NCBI GenBank assembly: GCA_031290075.1
Contig: JAITOG010000022.1
Location: forward strand, 1-7,066
Length of the DNA: 7,066 bases
Origin: Holosporales bacterium
Lineage (GTDB): Bacteria; Pseudomonadota; Alphaproteobacteria; BNTO01
Reading direction: 5' to 3'
The notes beneath the pieces are model-generated. The model searched no databases and was not told where the DNA came from. It saw only the letters and a list, made by a program, of their open reading frames with translations. Below, in pieces: positions 1 to 5,975 of the stretch; position 1 is the first letter of the stretch; every line of letters starts with the position of its first letter. A program made the position numbers and the translations under genes.

Positions 1-45
1 TGTGGCAAATATGGCTATTCATGTGCTTTCAGTACTGATTTCATA

Positions 46-250
46 TCAACTCATGACAACAAAACCTTCAATTACGCCATTTGAGGGGCTTTCACCTAAT
101 CCATAGTTCGCGTTAATAATGCAATTTGCATCTTAATACTCACAAAAAAAAATAAAAACTATTTGTATATACTGCATTAATAATCACTATTGCAAGATTT
201 TATTGCTAGGCAATTGCCCTGTATGAAGACCAGCTTCTCAGAGCTATCGC
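46..250 (-). pseudogene. Decayed fragment resembling PPDK / PEP synthase N-terminal (PEP/pyruvate-binding) domain
   Basis: Two short minus-strand frames appear in the order expected for this domain. The first (250-206) reads ALRSWSSYRAIA and then a stop. It resembles the family segment in which a Cys-Trp-x-Ser-Leu-Trp stretch is followed by RA(I/V)xYR. The second (132-46) reads DANCIINANYGLGESPSNG and on to GFVVMS and a stop. It resembles the conserved IxAxxGLGExVVxG segment. The two frames differ, and the spacer between them is far shorter than in intact enzymes, so a functional domain is excluded. An intact enzyme would make PEP from pyruvate. The match is from memory of family motifs, not a search. 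A plus-strand frame over 2-115 is taken to be antisense to it. The rest of 1-334 shows nothing convincing. Confidence 0.42.
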
Positions 251-313
251 CTAAAAGAAAAGTAATTTTAAAAGTTAATATAAGATATTTTCAGTAAAAT
301 AAAGAATTTTGAT

Positions 314-334
314 TTGCATAACTTTGCTACGCAA
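314..334 (-). terminator. Possible weak terminator hairpin just after uvrC
   Basis: Immediately after the uvrC stop, the minus strand can fold a 7-bp stem (ttgcgta / tatgcaa, one G-U pair) around a 7-base loop. The T-rich stretch starts several bases later and is broken by other bases. Stem and tail are both weaker than in a typical intrinsic terminator. Position is the main support. Confidence 0.22.
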
Positions 335-2293
335 TTATTTCAAAAAATCAAGTATAGCCCTTGCAACAGACATTGAAATTCCTTCAACGTTACAAAGTTC
401 ATCCAAAGAAGCTTTTTTGATTCGTTGAATCGAACCAAATTTCTTTAGTAAAAGTTTTTTCCTTTGGGCGCCAACACCTGGAATTTCACTAAGTTGCGAT
501 TTCGTAAAATTCCGACTTCTGGCACTTCTGTGGGTTCCAATTGCAAAACGGTGAGCTTCATCACGCAATCTTTGTATGAAAAAAAGCGTAGGATCATTTT
601 CAGGTAGTGAAATAGGAACCCACCCTGCAAGGAAAAATCTCTCTCTCCCCGCGTTTCTATCGGGCCCTTTTGCAATGCCTATAACAGGGATGTGCTCTAA
701 TTCATACTCTTTTAAAACTTTAATTACAGCAGCTATTTGACCAGCTCCCCCATCAATAAGCATTAAATCAGGAAGAATCTCACGTCCAGATTCCTTGAAT
801 CTTCGTCTAATAACCTCTTCCATCATTGCAAAGTCATCCCCTCCAATTTCGTGTTCTGAATCCTCTTTTCTCGGAGAAACGGAAAATCTCCTGTATGATT
901 TCGTTTCAAAGCCTTCCTTGGTAGCTACCACAAAACATCCATACGAATAAGAGCCTTGAGTATGGCTATTATCATATATTTCAACCCTTTGGGGAACCTT
1001 AGATAAAACGAAAATTTTAGTTATTTTTTTAAAATTTTCGCCAAAATCTGTATTTTTTGCTAGTTCATATCGGTTTTGCTCAATAGCGTTTTCAAGGGCG
1101 GTTTGCAACCATTTCTTTCCATTTCCCTTTTTTGGGTATTCAATATGCACGCGCACGTTATGCCTAGTAAAAAGAGCTTCTTCAAGAAGAACCGCATTTT
1201 GAGGTAAATAATTTAGTAAAATGCGCCGCGGAGGTGTTCTGTCAAAATAAAGCTGTTGAATAAACGCTTCAATGCATTCTTCAGGTGAAACATAATTAGC
1301 CTCATTACTTAAGAAAAAAGTATCTCCACCTAAATACAAATTGTTACGAATAATTAATGTATACACACAAGGAAATAAAATTTCTTCTATTTCATTTTCA
1401 TCTTCTTTTTTATTACTTTTCCCTTTATGTAAAAGAACAATAACATCAGCATTAGTTAAATTCCCTGTAGAATCCTTTTCAATTTCTGGTAATCTCTCAA
1501 GATGTCTAATTGCATCCCGACAACGAGCTGCTTTCTCGAATGCCATCTCGTTGCTTGCCTTTTGCATCTCACTTTTCAAACAATCGCGAACATACGTAAT
1601 CTTTCCAGCTAAAAAATCTTTTCCATGTTGAACAGCCTCTGCGTATTCCTCTATGCTAATCTTTCCAACACACGGAGCCGAACAACGCCTTATATCATAT
1701 TGTAAACATGGCCTTTTTCTAGTAGCAAAATCTGGATCAGAGCAATTCCGTAGCTTAAAGAGTTTTTGAATATTAACCAGAGCTTTTTCAACGCTCTTAA
1801 CAGATGAAAATGGCCCACAATATTCCTCTTTTTCGTGGCAGAAACTTCCGCGATGTCGGCAAACTCTTGGAAAATCATGATTTTTGCTAACACAGATTGA
1901 AACAAATAGAGTAGATTCCTTTAATTGCACATTATACAATGGCTTTAATGTTCTTATTAAATCAGCTTCAAGAAAAATTGCTGCAGACTCGGAAGTTGTT
2001 ACAGTAAAAACAACATTATAAACATTACTTACCATGCGTTTTATTCTATATGATAATTCATTAATATTGGTGTAGGAGAGAACTCTATTTTGCAAATTCT
2101 TTGCCTTTCCAACATAAATTACCTCTCCATTTATATCCAACATCCTATAAATGCCTGGCAAAAGTGGAAAATTTTTTACAACATTTTTAATAACATCTCT
2201 TCCTCTTTCAAGGTTTGTAAGAAGGGGAGCCGTATTTTTTTCTACAATTTCCGAATCTGAATAGATAAATATTGGGTTATTTTGTTCATACAT
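335..2293 (-). CDS. uvrC: UvrC, excinuclease ABC subunit C (nucleotide excision repair)
   Basis: UvrC is the dual-incision endonuclease of bacterial nucleotide excision repair. It acts in the cytoplasm on the UvrB-DNA complex at bulky lesions. The 652-residue protein has all expected parts in order: GIY-YIG nuclease (G47-I-Y-R, then VIYVGKAKN at 58-66) for the 3' cut; four Cys at 184, 196, 204 and 208, spaced like the Fe-S ligands of E. coli UvrC; a UVR (UvrB-binding) segment at about 227-267; the RNase H-like endonuclease with D441 (IYDNSH), D514 (LIDGG) and H581 (DEAHRFA) for the 5' cut; and two C-terminal helix-hairpin-helix motifs (about 600-650). Length is normal. The start has no clear Shine-Dalgarno, but no other ATG precedes the nuclease domain, and a 40-50 residue leader with LERGRDVIKN is usual in alphaproteobacterial homologues. 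A charged insert (about 291-304, GKSNKKEDENEIEE) before the RNase H-like part is unusual. Confidence 0.97.
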   Translation of the reverse strand: MYEQNNPIFIYSDSEIVEKNTAPLLTNLERGRDVIKNVVKNFPLLPGIYRMLDINGEVIYVGKAKNLQNRVLSYTNINELSYRIKRMVSNVYNVVFTVTTSESAAIFLEADLIRTLKPLYNVQLKESTLFVSICVSKNHDFPRVCRHRGSFCHEKEEYCGPFSSVKSVEKALVNIQKLFKLRNCSDPDFATRKRPCLQYDIRRCSAPCVGKISIEEYAEAVQHGKDFLAGKITYVRDCLKSEMQKASNEMAFEKAARCRDAIRHLERLPEIEKDSTGNLTNADVIVLLHKGKSNKKEDENEIEEILFPCVYTLIIRNNLYLGGDTFFLSNEANYVSPEECIEAFIQQLYFDRTPPRRILLNYLPQNAVLLEEALFTRHNVRVHIEYPKKGNGKKWLQTALENAIEQNRYELAKNTDFGENFKKITKIFVLSKVPQRVEIYDNSHTQGSYSYGCFVVATKEGFETKSYRRFSVSPRKEDSEHEIGGDDFAMMEEVIRRRFKESGREILPDLMLIDGGAGQIAAVIKVLKEYELEHIPVIGIAKGPDRNAGRERFFLAGWVPISLPENDPTLFFIQRLRDEAHRFAIGTHRSARSRNFTKSQLSEIPGVGAQRKKLLLKKFGSIQRIKKASLDELCNVEGISMSVARAILDFLK

Positions 2294-2375
2294 AGAAATC
2301 TATCGCTTTAACGATTTATTCATATAAATGTTATAGCATCATATTGTGGGAGTTTTTATAAAAACGGTGAATAAA
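2294..2375. promoter_or_regulatory. Divergent intergenic region between uvrC and the Lys/Glu repeat gene
   Basis: The 82-base gap lies between two genes pointing away from each other, so promoters for both should lie here or just inside the coding starts. It is AT-rich with several TATAAA/TATAAC-like hexamers, but no -35/-10 pair stands out on either strand. The only clear translation signal is GGTGA at 2366-2370, five bases before the plus-strand ATG at 2376. Confidence 0.35.
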
Positions 2376-2831
2376 ATGAAAAGTTTAGCAATTATGGTAA
2401 TATTTGGTCTTTGCTCAGTATTACATTGTTCTGTAAAACAAACAGGACAAGATCAGAGTACTCCTAAAACGGAAGATTCTGGAAAAGTAGTGGAAAAAGC
2501 TGAAGCAGAAGTAAAGACTGAAGAAGTAAAGGCTGAAGAAAAGGTTGAAGCAGTAAAGACTGAAGAAAAAACTGAAGAAGTAAAAACTGAAGAAAAGGTT
2601 GAGGCAGTAAAGACTGAAGCAGTAAAAGCTGAAGCAGCAAAAACTGAAGAAAAGGTTGAGGCAGTAAAGACTGAAGAAGTAAAAACTGAAGTAAAAGCCG
2701 AAGCAGCAAATAATGAAGTAAAAGCCGAAGAAAAAGCTGAAGCAGTGATTACTTCTGAAAATGCCTTAGGCTCTTCAGCAAATCTTCTTTCTTTAAATAA
2801 CGAAATAAAAGATATTAAAGAAATACTATAG
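2376..2831 (+). CDS. Small exported protein with Lys/Glu/Ala/Val repeats, function unknown
   Basis: I do not recognise this gene as a named family. From the ATG at 2376 the product is 151 residues. A GTG at 2346 would extend it, but ATG 2376 has GGTGA five bases upstream and gives a proper signal sequence: MKSLAI, a hydrophobic run to about residue 15, then VLHCS. Cys18 could be a lipobox Cys, but His at -1 is atypical, so lipoprotein status is uncertain. Residues about 35-128 are repeats of the type KTEEKVEAVKTEE, almost only K, E, A, V and T, predicted helical or extended and highly charged. The last 23 residues (SENALGSSANLLSLNNEIKD...) are not repetitive and may form a short helix. The gene stands alone, divergent from uvrC. 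Similar low-complexity K/E regions occur in surface and envelope proteins of many bacteria, which does not settle a role here. Confidence 0.75.
   Translation: MKSLAIMVIFGLCSVLHCSVKQTGQDQSTPKTEDSGKVVEKAEAEVKTEEVKAEEKVEAVKTEEKTEEVKTEEKVEAVKTEAVKAEAAKTEEKVEAVKTEEVKTEVKAEAANNEVKAEEKAEAVITSENALGSSANLLSLNNEIKDIKEIL
2529..2676 (+). repeat. Internal tandem-type DNA repeats in the Lys/Glu gene
   Basis: A 37-bp unit (coding for roughly KTEEKVEAVKTE) occurs exactly twice, at 2583-2619 and 2640-2676. A third copy with three differences lies at 2529-2565. The offsets are 54 and 57 bp (18 and 19 codons), so all copies keep the frame. Shorter pieces (GAAGTAAAAGCCGAAG and similar) continue to about 2745. 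Near-identity at DNA level suggests recent unit duplication and a length-variable gene. Confidence 0.85.
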
Positions 2832-3219
2832 TTTTATATAGTTTACGTAGTATGCAACTTTTTTTGAAGAATAGAGAACAACAGTACTTGCAATGAGCAC
2901 CATTTTTTACTTTCATCAGCTGTTTCGCAAGGCTTTTAAAATGAAAAACGGTGCTCATAAAAGATTTTATCAATAAATCGTTTTTGAAAATTTGTTTTGA
3001 CAAGTAGGGAGTTAATGAATCACTATCGAGTGATAAAGAAGTGGTCAAGATAAGGTCTATACTGGGGTCCCCAAAGAATGCGGATTTTAATTGCTGCCGA
3101 TCCCTTGAAACCCAAGAAATTTGAATCCGCAATTTTTTGGGGTTTGGGTATAAAACACCAGTTAAAATTATCCATGAAGACAGCTTCTTAAAACGCTTTT
3201 CAAATATTGGCGTAATCAT
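2815..3219 (-). CDS. Doubtful reading frame overlapping the ftsA stop (ATGA), containing a palindromic element
   Basis: A 134-codon open frame starts at an ATG whose last two bases are part of the ftsA TGA stop (ATGA, 3219-3216), an arrangement typical of translational coupling. It ends inside the 3' end of the convergent Lys/Glu gene. No domain is recognisable. The N-terminus is MITPIFEKRFKKLSSWIILTG. Residues about 23-54 are encoded by the 95-bp palindromic element (YPNPKKL ... AFFGDPSI), and residues about 88-109 cover a second inverted repeat. In most alphaproteobacteria ftsZ follows ftsA; nothing here resembles FtsZ. Either this is a real small gene that tolerated an in-frame insertion, or it is a chance frame through decayed sequence. 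I lean to the second. Confidence 0.28.
   Translation of the reverse strand: MITPIFEKRFKKLSSWIILTGVLYPNPKKLRIQISWVSRDRQQLKSAFFGDPSIDLILTTSLSLDSDSLTPYLSKQIFKNDLLIKSFMSTVFHFKSLAKQLMKVKNGAHCKYCCSLFFKKSCILRKLYKTIVFL
2893..2958. repeat. 66-bp inverted repeat
   Basis: The arms start with a perfect 9-bp match (atgagcacc at 2893-2901, ggtgctcat at 2950-2958). They extend to about 21 bases with three mismatches, leaving a loop of roughly 20 bases. It lies about 60 bases past the Lys/Glu gene stop. The following sequence is not a T-run on either strand, so it is not a classical terminator. It may be a small palindromic repeat of which only one copy is in this window. Confidence 0.5.
3058..3152 (-). repeat. 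95-bp palindromic repeat element, copy 1
   Basis: This copy and the one at 4732-4825 align over their full length with 8 substitutions and one 1-base gap (about 91% identity). Similarity stops sharply at TATAC on one side and GTATA on the other. The element is itself an imperfect palindrome: the left arm (tatactggggtccccaaag) and the reverse complement of the right arm (tatacccaaaccccaaaaa) both run on to a TGCGGATT-type core. On the minus strand it is read in frame by the 2815-3219 frame. The size and the in-frame position recall Rickettsia palindromic elements and MITEs; I cannot assign it to a named family. Confidence 0.8.
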
Positions 3220-4499
3220 ATGTGTTCGCTTAACCATAAAGATATTTTTTGCCAAAAATTAAGGGGTTTTTTGTCATTTTGTCTATTTTTTCCAACATAA
3301 TCTTGAGCTGCATAATGTAAAAGGCCTGCACACGTTGAAATAGCAGGAGAATGCAGTATCCCTTCAACGCCAGAAATCCCGTCTTGCGTGGCTACTCTAA
3401 CTTTTACGCCCAGCCTTTTTCTTGCGAATTCAGAAAAACCATGCAAATTACACGTTCCTCCTGTAAATATAACCTTTTGCAATGCGACTTTATCAATATT
3501 TGCTGGCATTTTACTAACAGAATTAGCAAGCTCATCAAAAATATCATCTATTCTTGCTTTTATAATTTCCAAAACTATACTGCGGTGAACGTATTCAATT
3601 GCTGGAGCGTACTTATCAGTGAGCTGAGAAAAAGGAACTTGCTCCGAAGCCTCAACAGATTCAGATAAACTTCCATAGAGCGTTTTAATTCGTTCAGCTT
3701 GCGATATTGGGGTAACCAAAATTCTTGCTAAATCAGAGGTAATATGAAATCCCCCAATAGGAATGTAATCCATCCAAACAAGTTTTCCCTGTAGAAAACA
3801 TGCTATTTGTGTTACTTTTCCGCCAATATCTACTAAAATTGTTCCTAATTCCGCTTCGTCATTAACCAAACATGAAAGCCCGTCTGCATATGGATCTGCC
3901 ACAAATCCCGCAATATCCAAATTACATCGCCCAATACATTGAGTTATATTGGCAATAAATGACTTAGATGTTGCTATTATATAGCATTTTGCCGATAAAT
4001 TTTTTCCAATCATCCCTATTGGATCCAAAATATTAAGCGTATCATCCAAACGATAGGAAATTGGCCATATGTGGATTATATGCTGAGAATCTGGAATTTG
4101 AAAATCATTGGAAAGACTAAACAATTTCCTTATATGAGCCGATTGAATTGGGGTTTTCCCAGAGATGGCGAGTTTTGTTTGTACCTCATATGTTTTAATC
4201 AAATTTACAGGAATGTTAACATAAACATCTTTTATATTTTTTTTGGCAGATTCCTCAGCTGTGTACACTGCGTTTAAAATAGTATCTTCAAGCAAGTCTA
4301 TGTTTGTTATCCCTCTAAAACTTATACCTTTCGAAGCGCGTTGTCCAAAGCCAAGCATACGAATTTTCCACAGGGAATCTTGGGCTTCTTTAGATTCGTA
4401 TTCAAGCCCTCCAATGGCGCAGCAAATTTTTTCTGTTCCAATATCAAGCCCCGCAAAAATGCCGTATGTTTTTTGAACACTTTTTAATTCTTCTTGCAT
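3216..4499 (-). CDS. ftsA: FtsA, actin-like cell division protein
   Basis: FtsA is the actin-family ATPase that tethers FtsZ filaments to the inner membrane and recruits later divisome proteins. The 427-residue product shows the fold's signature parts: phosphate-1 loop FAGLDIGTEKICCAIG (15-30), the FtsA-specific SHS2/1C region (about 85-170), phosphate-2 ILVDIGGKVTQIACF (221-235), the adenosine motif VIFTGGTCNLHGFSEFA (343-359), and a C-terminal amphipathic helix NFWQKISLWLSEHI (414-427) matching the membrane-targeting tail. Length is normal and the tail intact. No good Shine-Dalgarno precedes the ATG at 4499. FtsA normally sits between ftsQ and ftsZ in the dcw cluster. Here no gene lies within 360 bases upstream and no ftsZ downstream, so the gene is relocated or the cluster has been split. 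Confidence 0.96.
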   Translation of the reverse strand: MQEELKSVQKTYGIFAGLDIGTEKICCAIGGLEYESKEAQDSLWKIRMLGFGQRASKGISFRGITNIDLLEDTILNAVYTAEESAKKNIKDVYVNIPVNLIKTYEVQTKLAISGKTPIQSAHIRKLFSLSNDFQIPDSQHIIHIWPISYRLDDTLNILDPIGMIGKNLSAKCYIIATSKSFIANITQCIGRCNLDIAGFVADPYADGLSCLVNDEAELGTILVDIGGKVTQIACFLQGKLVWMDYIPIGGFHITSDLARILVTPISQAERIKTLYGSLSESVEASEQVPFSQLTDKYAPAIEYVHRSIVLEIIKARIDDIFDELANSVSKMPANIDKVALQKVIFTGGTCNLHGFSEFARKRLGVKVRVATQDGISGVEGILHSPAISTCAGLLHYAAQDYVGKNRQNDKKPLNFWQKISLWLSEHI

Positions 4500-4512
4500 G
4501 AAAGGTTTGTTT

Positions 4513-4541
4513 ACTATATTTCTAAAGCTAATTTAACACAA
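4513..4541 (-). promoter_or_regulatory. Candidate ftsA promoter
   Basis: On the minus strand, TTGTGT (4541-4536) is followed after 17 bases by TATAGT (4518-4513). The -10 is close to consensus, the -35 only half. Transcription would begin a few bases before the ATG at 4499, leaving a very short leader, which agrees with the missing Shine-Dalgarno. It supports ftsA having its own promoter after losing upstream dcw genes, but AT-rich DNA yields such matches by chance. Confidence 0.3.
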
Positions 4542-4599
4542 AATTAATCTATAATTCCCGAGTATTTTTCCAAGAAGCTGCCTTTATGGATATTTTAAC

Positions 4600-4731
4600 T
4601 GGGGGTTTTTAAGGAAAAACGGAGCGCAGAACCGCAGAACAGGAGCGTACTAAATGTACATGAGGGGCATTGGGGGAAAATCACAGATTTTCCCCAAACC
4701 ACGTGAGGATATTCGATTACCGGATTTGACA
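4600..4731. other. GC-richer non-coding segment with hairpins between ftsA and tssG
   Basis: Base composition rises clearly over about 4620-4730 against AT-rich flanks. It contains a perfect 10-bp stem with a 3-base loop (ggggaaaatc at 4673-4682, gattttcccc at 4686-4695), a small dyad gtac-taaat-gtac (4647-4659) and a repeated gcagaac. The only frame through it is a 37-codon one from about 4650, with no recognised product and a stop inside the neighbouring palindromic element. No T-run follows the hairpin on either strand. It may be a remnant of a lost gene or another dispersed repeat. Confidence 0.4.
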
Positions 4732-4825
4732 TATACTGGGGCTCCCAAAGAATGCGGATTTTAATTGCTGCCAATCCTTGAAGCTCAAGAAGTTTGAATC
4801 CACAATTTTTTTGGGTTTGGGTATA
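4732..4825 (-). repeat. Palindromic repeat element, copy 2 (94 bp)
   Basis: Same element and orientation as copy 1 at 3058-3152, with TATAC and GTATA ends. A 1-base deletion relative to copy 1 shifts the frame, so this copy has no continuous coding reading and lies in non-coding DNA. It ends about 13 bases before the IS end at 4839, so two kinds of mobile sequence sit nearly edge to edge. Confidence 0.8.
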
Positions 4826-4838
4826 GTACGAATTGGTA

Positions 4839-4873
4839 TATACGCTTTATACTTGAGAACTAAAAGACCCTGG
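4839..4873 (+). mobile_element. Terminal fragment of an insertion sequence (end A), overlapping the 3' end of tssG
   Basis: These 35 bases match the reverse complement of 5988-6022 with only two mismatches. At the other site the sequence is the last codons and stop of a transposase-like frame (IRFILEN, stop) followed by the element's outer edge ccctgg. The same short reading (YIRFILEN, stop) exists here on the plus strand at 4836-4863. Only this tip remains. The outer edge falls inside tssG, whose last codons it supplies. Confidence 0.62.
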
Positions 4874-5894
4874 CAATCATTCGGGCTTGTTCGTTTTCAA
4901 TTATTTTCGTTCCAAGCCAAGTATCAAATCCTAAATGATGTTTTTCCATTAAAATTGTTTTTTTTTTGAATTTTTGATCAATTTTTATAAAAAATTGCGT
5001 TCTTATAAAAGCAGGTATATATGATTTACATATTTGAAGTAAATGCTCCAAATTTTTTCCATTTTTATACGGATTAAAAGTTTCGTAAGTTTTAAAGTCA
5101 ACCTCCAAAACCGTAATATTAATGCGCGTATTTTGCCGCCAAACTCTATCTCCCAAAACGCTATCGCGCCCTAGGGTTATTAAATTTCCATTAAGTCGTC
5201 CTATTTTTGTAACTTCCTTATCTGAAATATTAAAAAAATTCCCAACAAATTCAGAAATATGTATTTTTGTATTTAAAAAATTTTGTAGCATTTGCTTTAA
5301 ATTAATTGTTGAGCGGACTCTTTGCCAAAACATACTTTTATAAGTAATTAAGTATTTTGTATAGTCATTCCAACTTTCTTCATTTTCCTCACTTTGATCT
5401 ATCCCTCCAAACGCTTTTAAAAGCCCTCCTATTATCGATTTTTGTGGAGGTTCATCAGAATATCCAGGAATACTTTTTGGAGCTTCATAGAAAAGTGAGA
5501 TTATACGATGGTTAAAAATATCTAAAAAGCGAGCAAATATTTTTTTTCCTGCTCTTGTTTCTCTAAAAACTTTTTCTGTATAAATCAAGGCAAGAGGCCC
5601 TTGTATACCAGCAATCCCTGTAAAATTTACCCATAAAACAGGACTGAAATAGTCAATTTTTTGATTACTTGTTTTGTAGGTATTAAAGGAAAATTCTATT
5701 TTATCAACGTCAGAGGCTGGATTTGTGTAGCGTACAGTAGATTTAAAGTAAATATTTATGCCGGAAAAATCATTACCCGTTTTATAGCAAAAGCTTTGCA
5801 AAAGCTTGTTTAATACATGTACCGCTTTGGGAAATTCATAATCATAGGGATTAGAGACTAACTTTTTTATTTTTAAAGATCTAAAATTATCCAT
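4860..5894 (-). CDS. tssG: TssG (ImpH/VasB), type VI secretion baseplate protein
   Basis: TssG is a wedge component of the T6SS baseplate. It pairs with TssF and TssE and docks the tail on the TssJLM membrane complex. In 344 residues, normal for the family, the hallmark segments are present: an N-terminal helical part with FPKAVHVLNKLLQSF (21-35), FTGIAGIQGPLALIYTE (91-107) followed by RFLDIFNHRIISLFYEA (122-138), the central acidic linker (about 165-178), a KIGRLNGNLITLGRDSVLGDRVW stretch with its RINITVLEV strand, and the C-terminal LGFDTWLGTK. The start at 5894 has no visible Shine-Dalgarno. No other tss gene is in the window, although tssF normally precedes tssG directly. IS ends in inverted orientation flank it. 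Residues 341-344 (ARVF) and the stop are encoded by the downstream IS end, so the native tail was replaced by a few codons. Function is probably kept, but only if partner genes exist elsewhere. Confidence 0.92.
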   Translation of the reverse strand: MDNFRSLKIKKLVSNPYDYEFPKAVHVLNKLLQSFCYKTGNDFSGINIYFKSTVRYTNPASDVDKIEFSFNTYKTSNQKIDYFSPVLWVNFTGIAGIQGPLALIYTEKVFRETRAGKKIFARFLDIFNHRIISLFYEAPKSIPGYSDEPPQKSIIGGLLKAFGGIDQSEENEESWNDYTKYLITYKSMFWQRVRSTINLKQMLQNFLNTKIHISEFVGNFFNISDKEVTKIGRLNGNLITLGRDSVLGDRVWRQNTRINITVLEVDFKTYETFNPYKNGKNLEHLLQICKSYIPAFIRTQFFIKIDQKFKKKTILMEKHHLGFDTWLGTKIIENEQARMIARVF

Positions 5895-5975
5895 AATTGC
5901 TAATTAATCAGCAGAATTTACTTTACAGTCAAGAGTACCAGATTTTATATACTGTCAGCGCAATTTGATAATGTT

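Noticed and set aside
2..115. Plus-strand frame reading MAIHVLSVLISYQLMTTKPS and ending SPNP
   Set aside because: It is antisense to the PPDK-like minus-strand fragment, has no recognised homologue and is open only for 38 codons.
209..218. Perfect 10-bp palindrome ggcaattgcc
   Set aside because: It is short, isolated and lies within the decayed coding fragment; no second copy or regulatory context.
222..238. Similarity between tgaagaccagcttct here and tgaagacagcttct near 3173
   Set aside because: The shared part is short and itself nearly palindromic, with no similarity in the flanks; chance is sufficient.
2464..2709. Minus-strand Leu/Gln-rich open frame
   Set aside because: It is the mirror of the Lys/Glu repeats; repeats without stops on one strand leave the other strand open too.
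2815..3219. That the frame after ftsA might be a decayed ftsZ (ELKPRITVIGV-like start)
   Set aside because: Only a vague likeness over ten residues around WIILTGV; no GGAGGNA or GTGTG-type motif and nothing FtsZ-like afterwards.
3351..3668. Plus-strand open frames within ftsA, also at 4071-4277 and 4243-4476
   Set aside because: They are antisense to conserved FtsA motifs, with no ribosome binding site and no family resemblance.
4605..4620. Stem gttttt-aagg-aaaaac as a terminator
   Set aside because: The stem is only A-T rich with one G-C pair, and no suitable tail follows on the strand of ftsA or tssG.
4778..4969. Plus-strand 63-codon frame across the palindromic element and the tssG end
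   Set aside because: It crosses three unrelated sequence units and lies antisense to tssG; composition is not protein-like.
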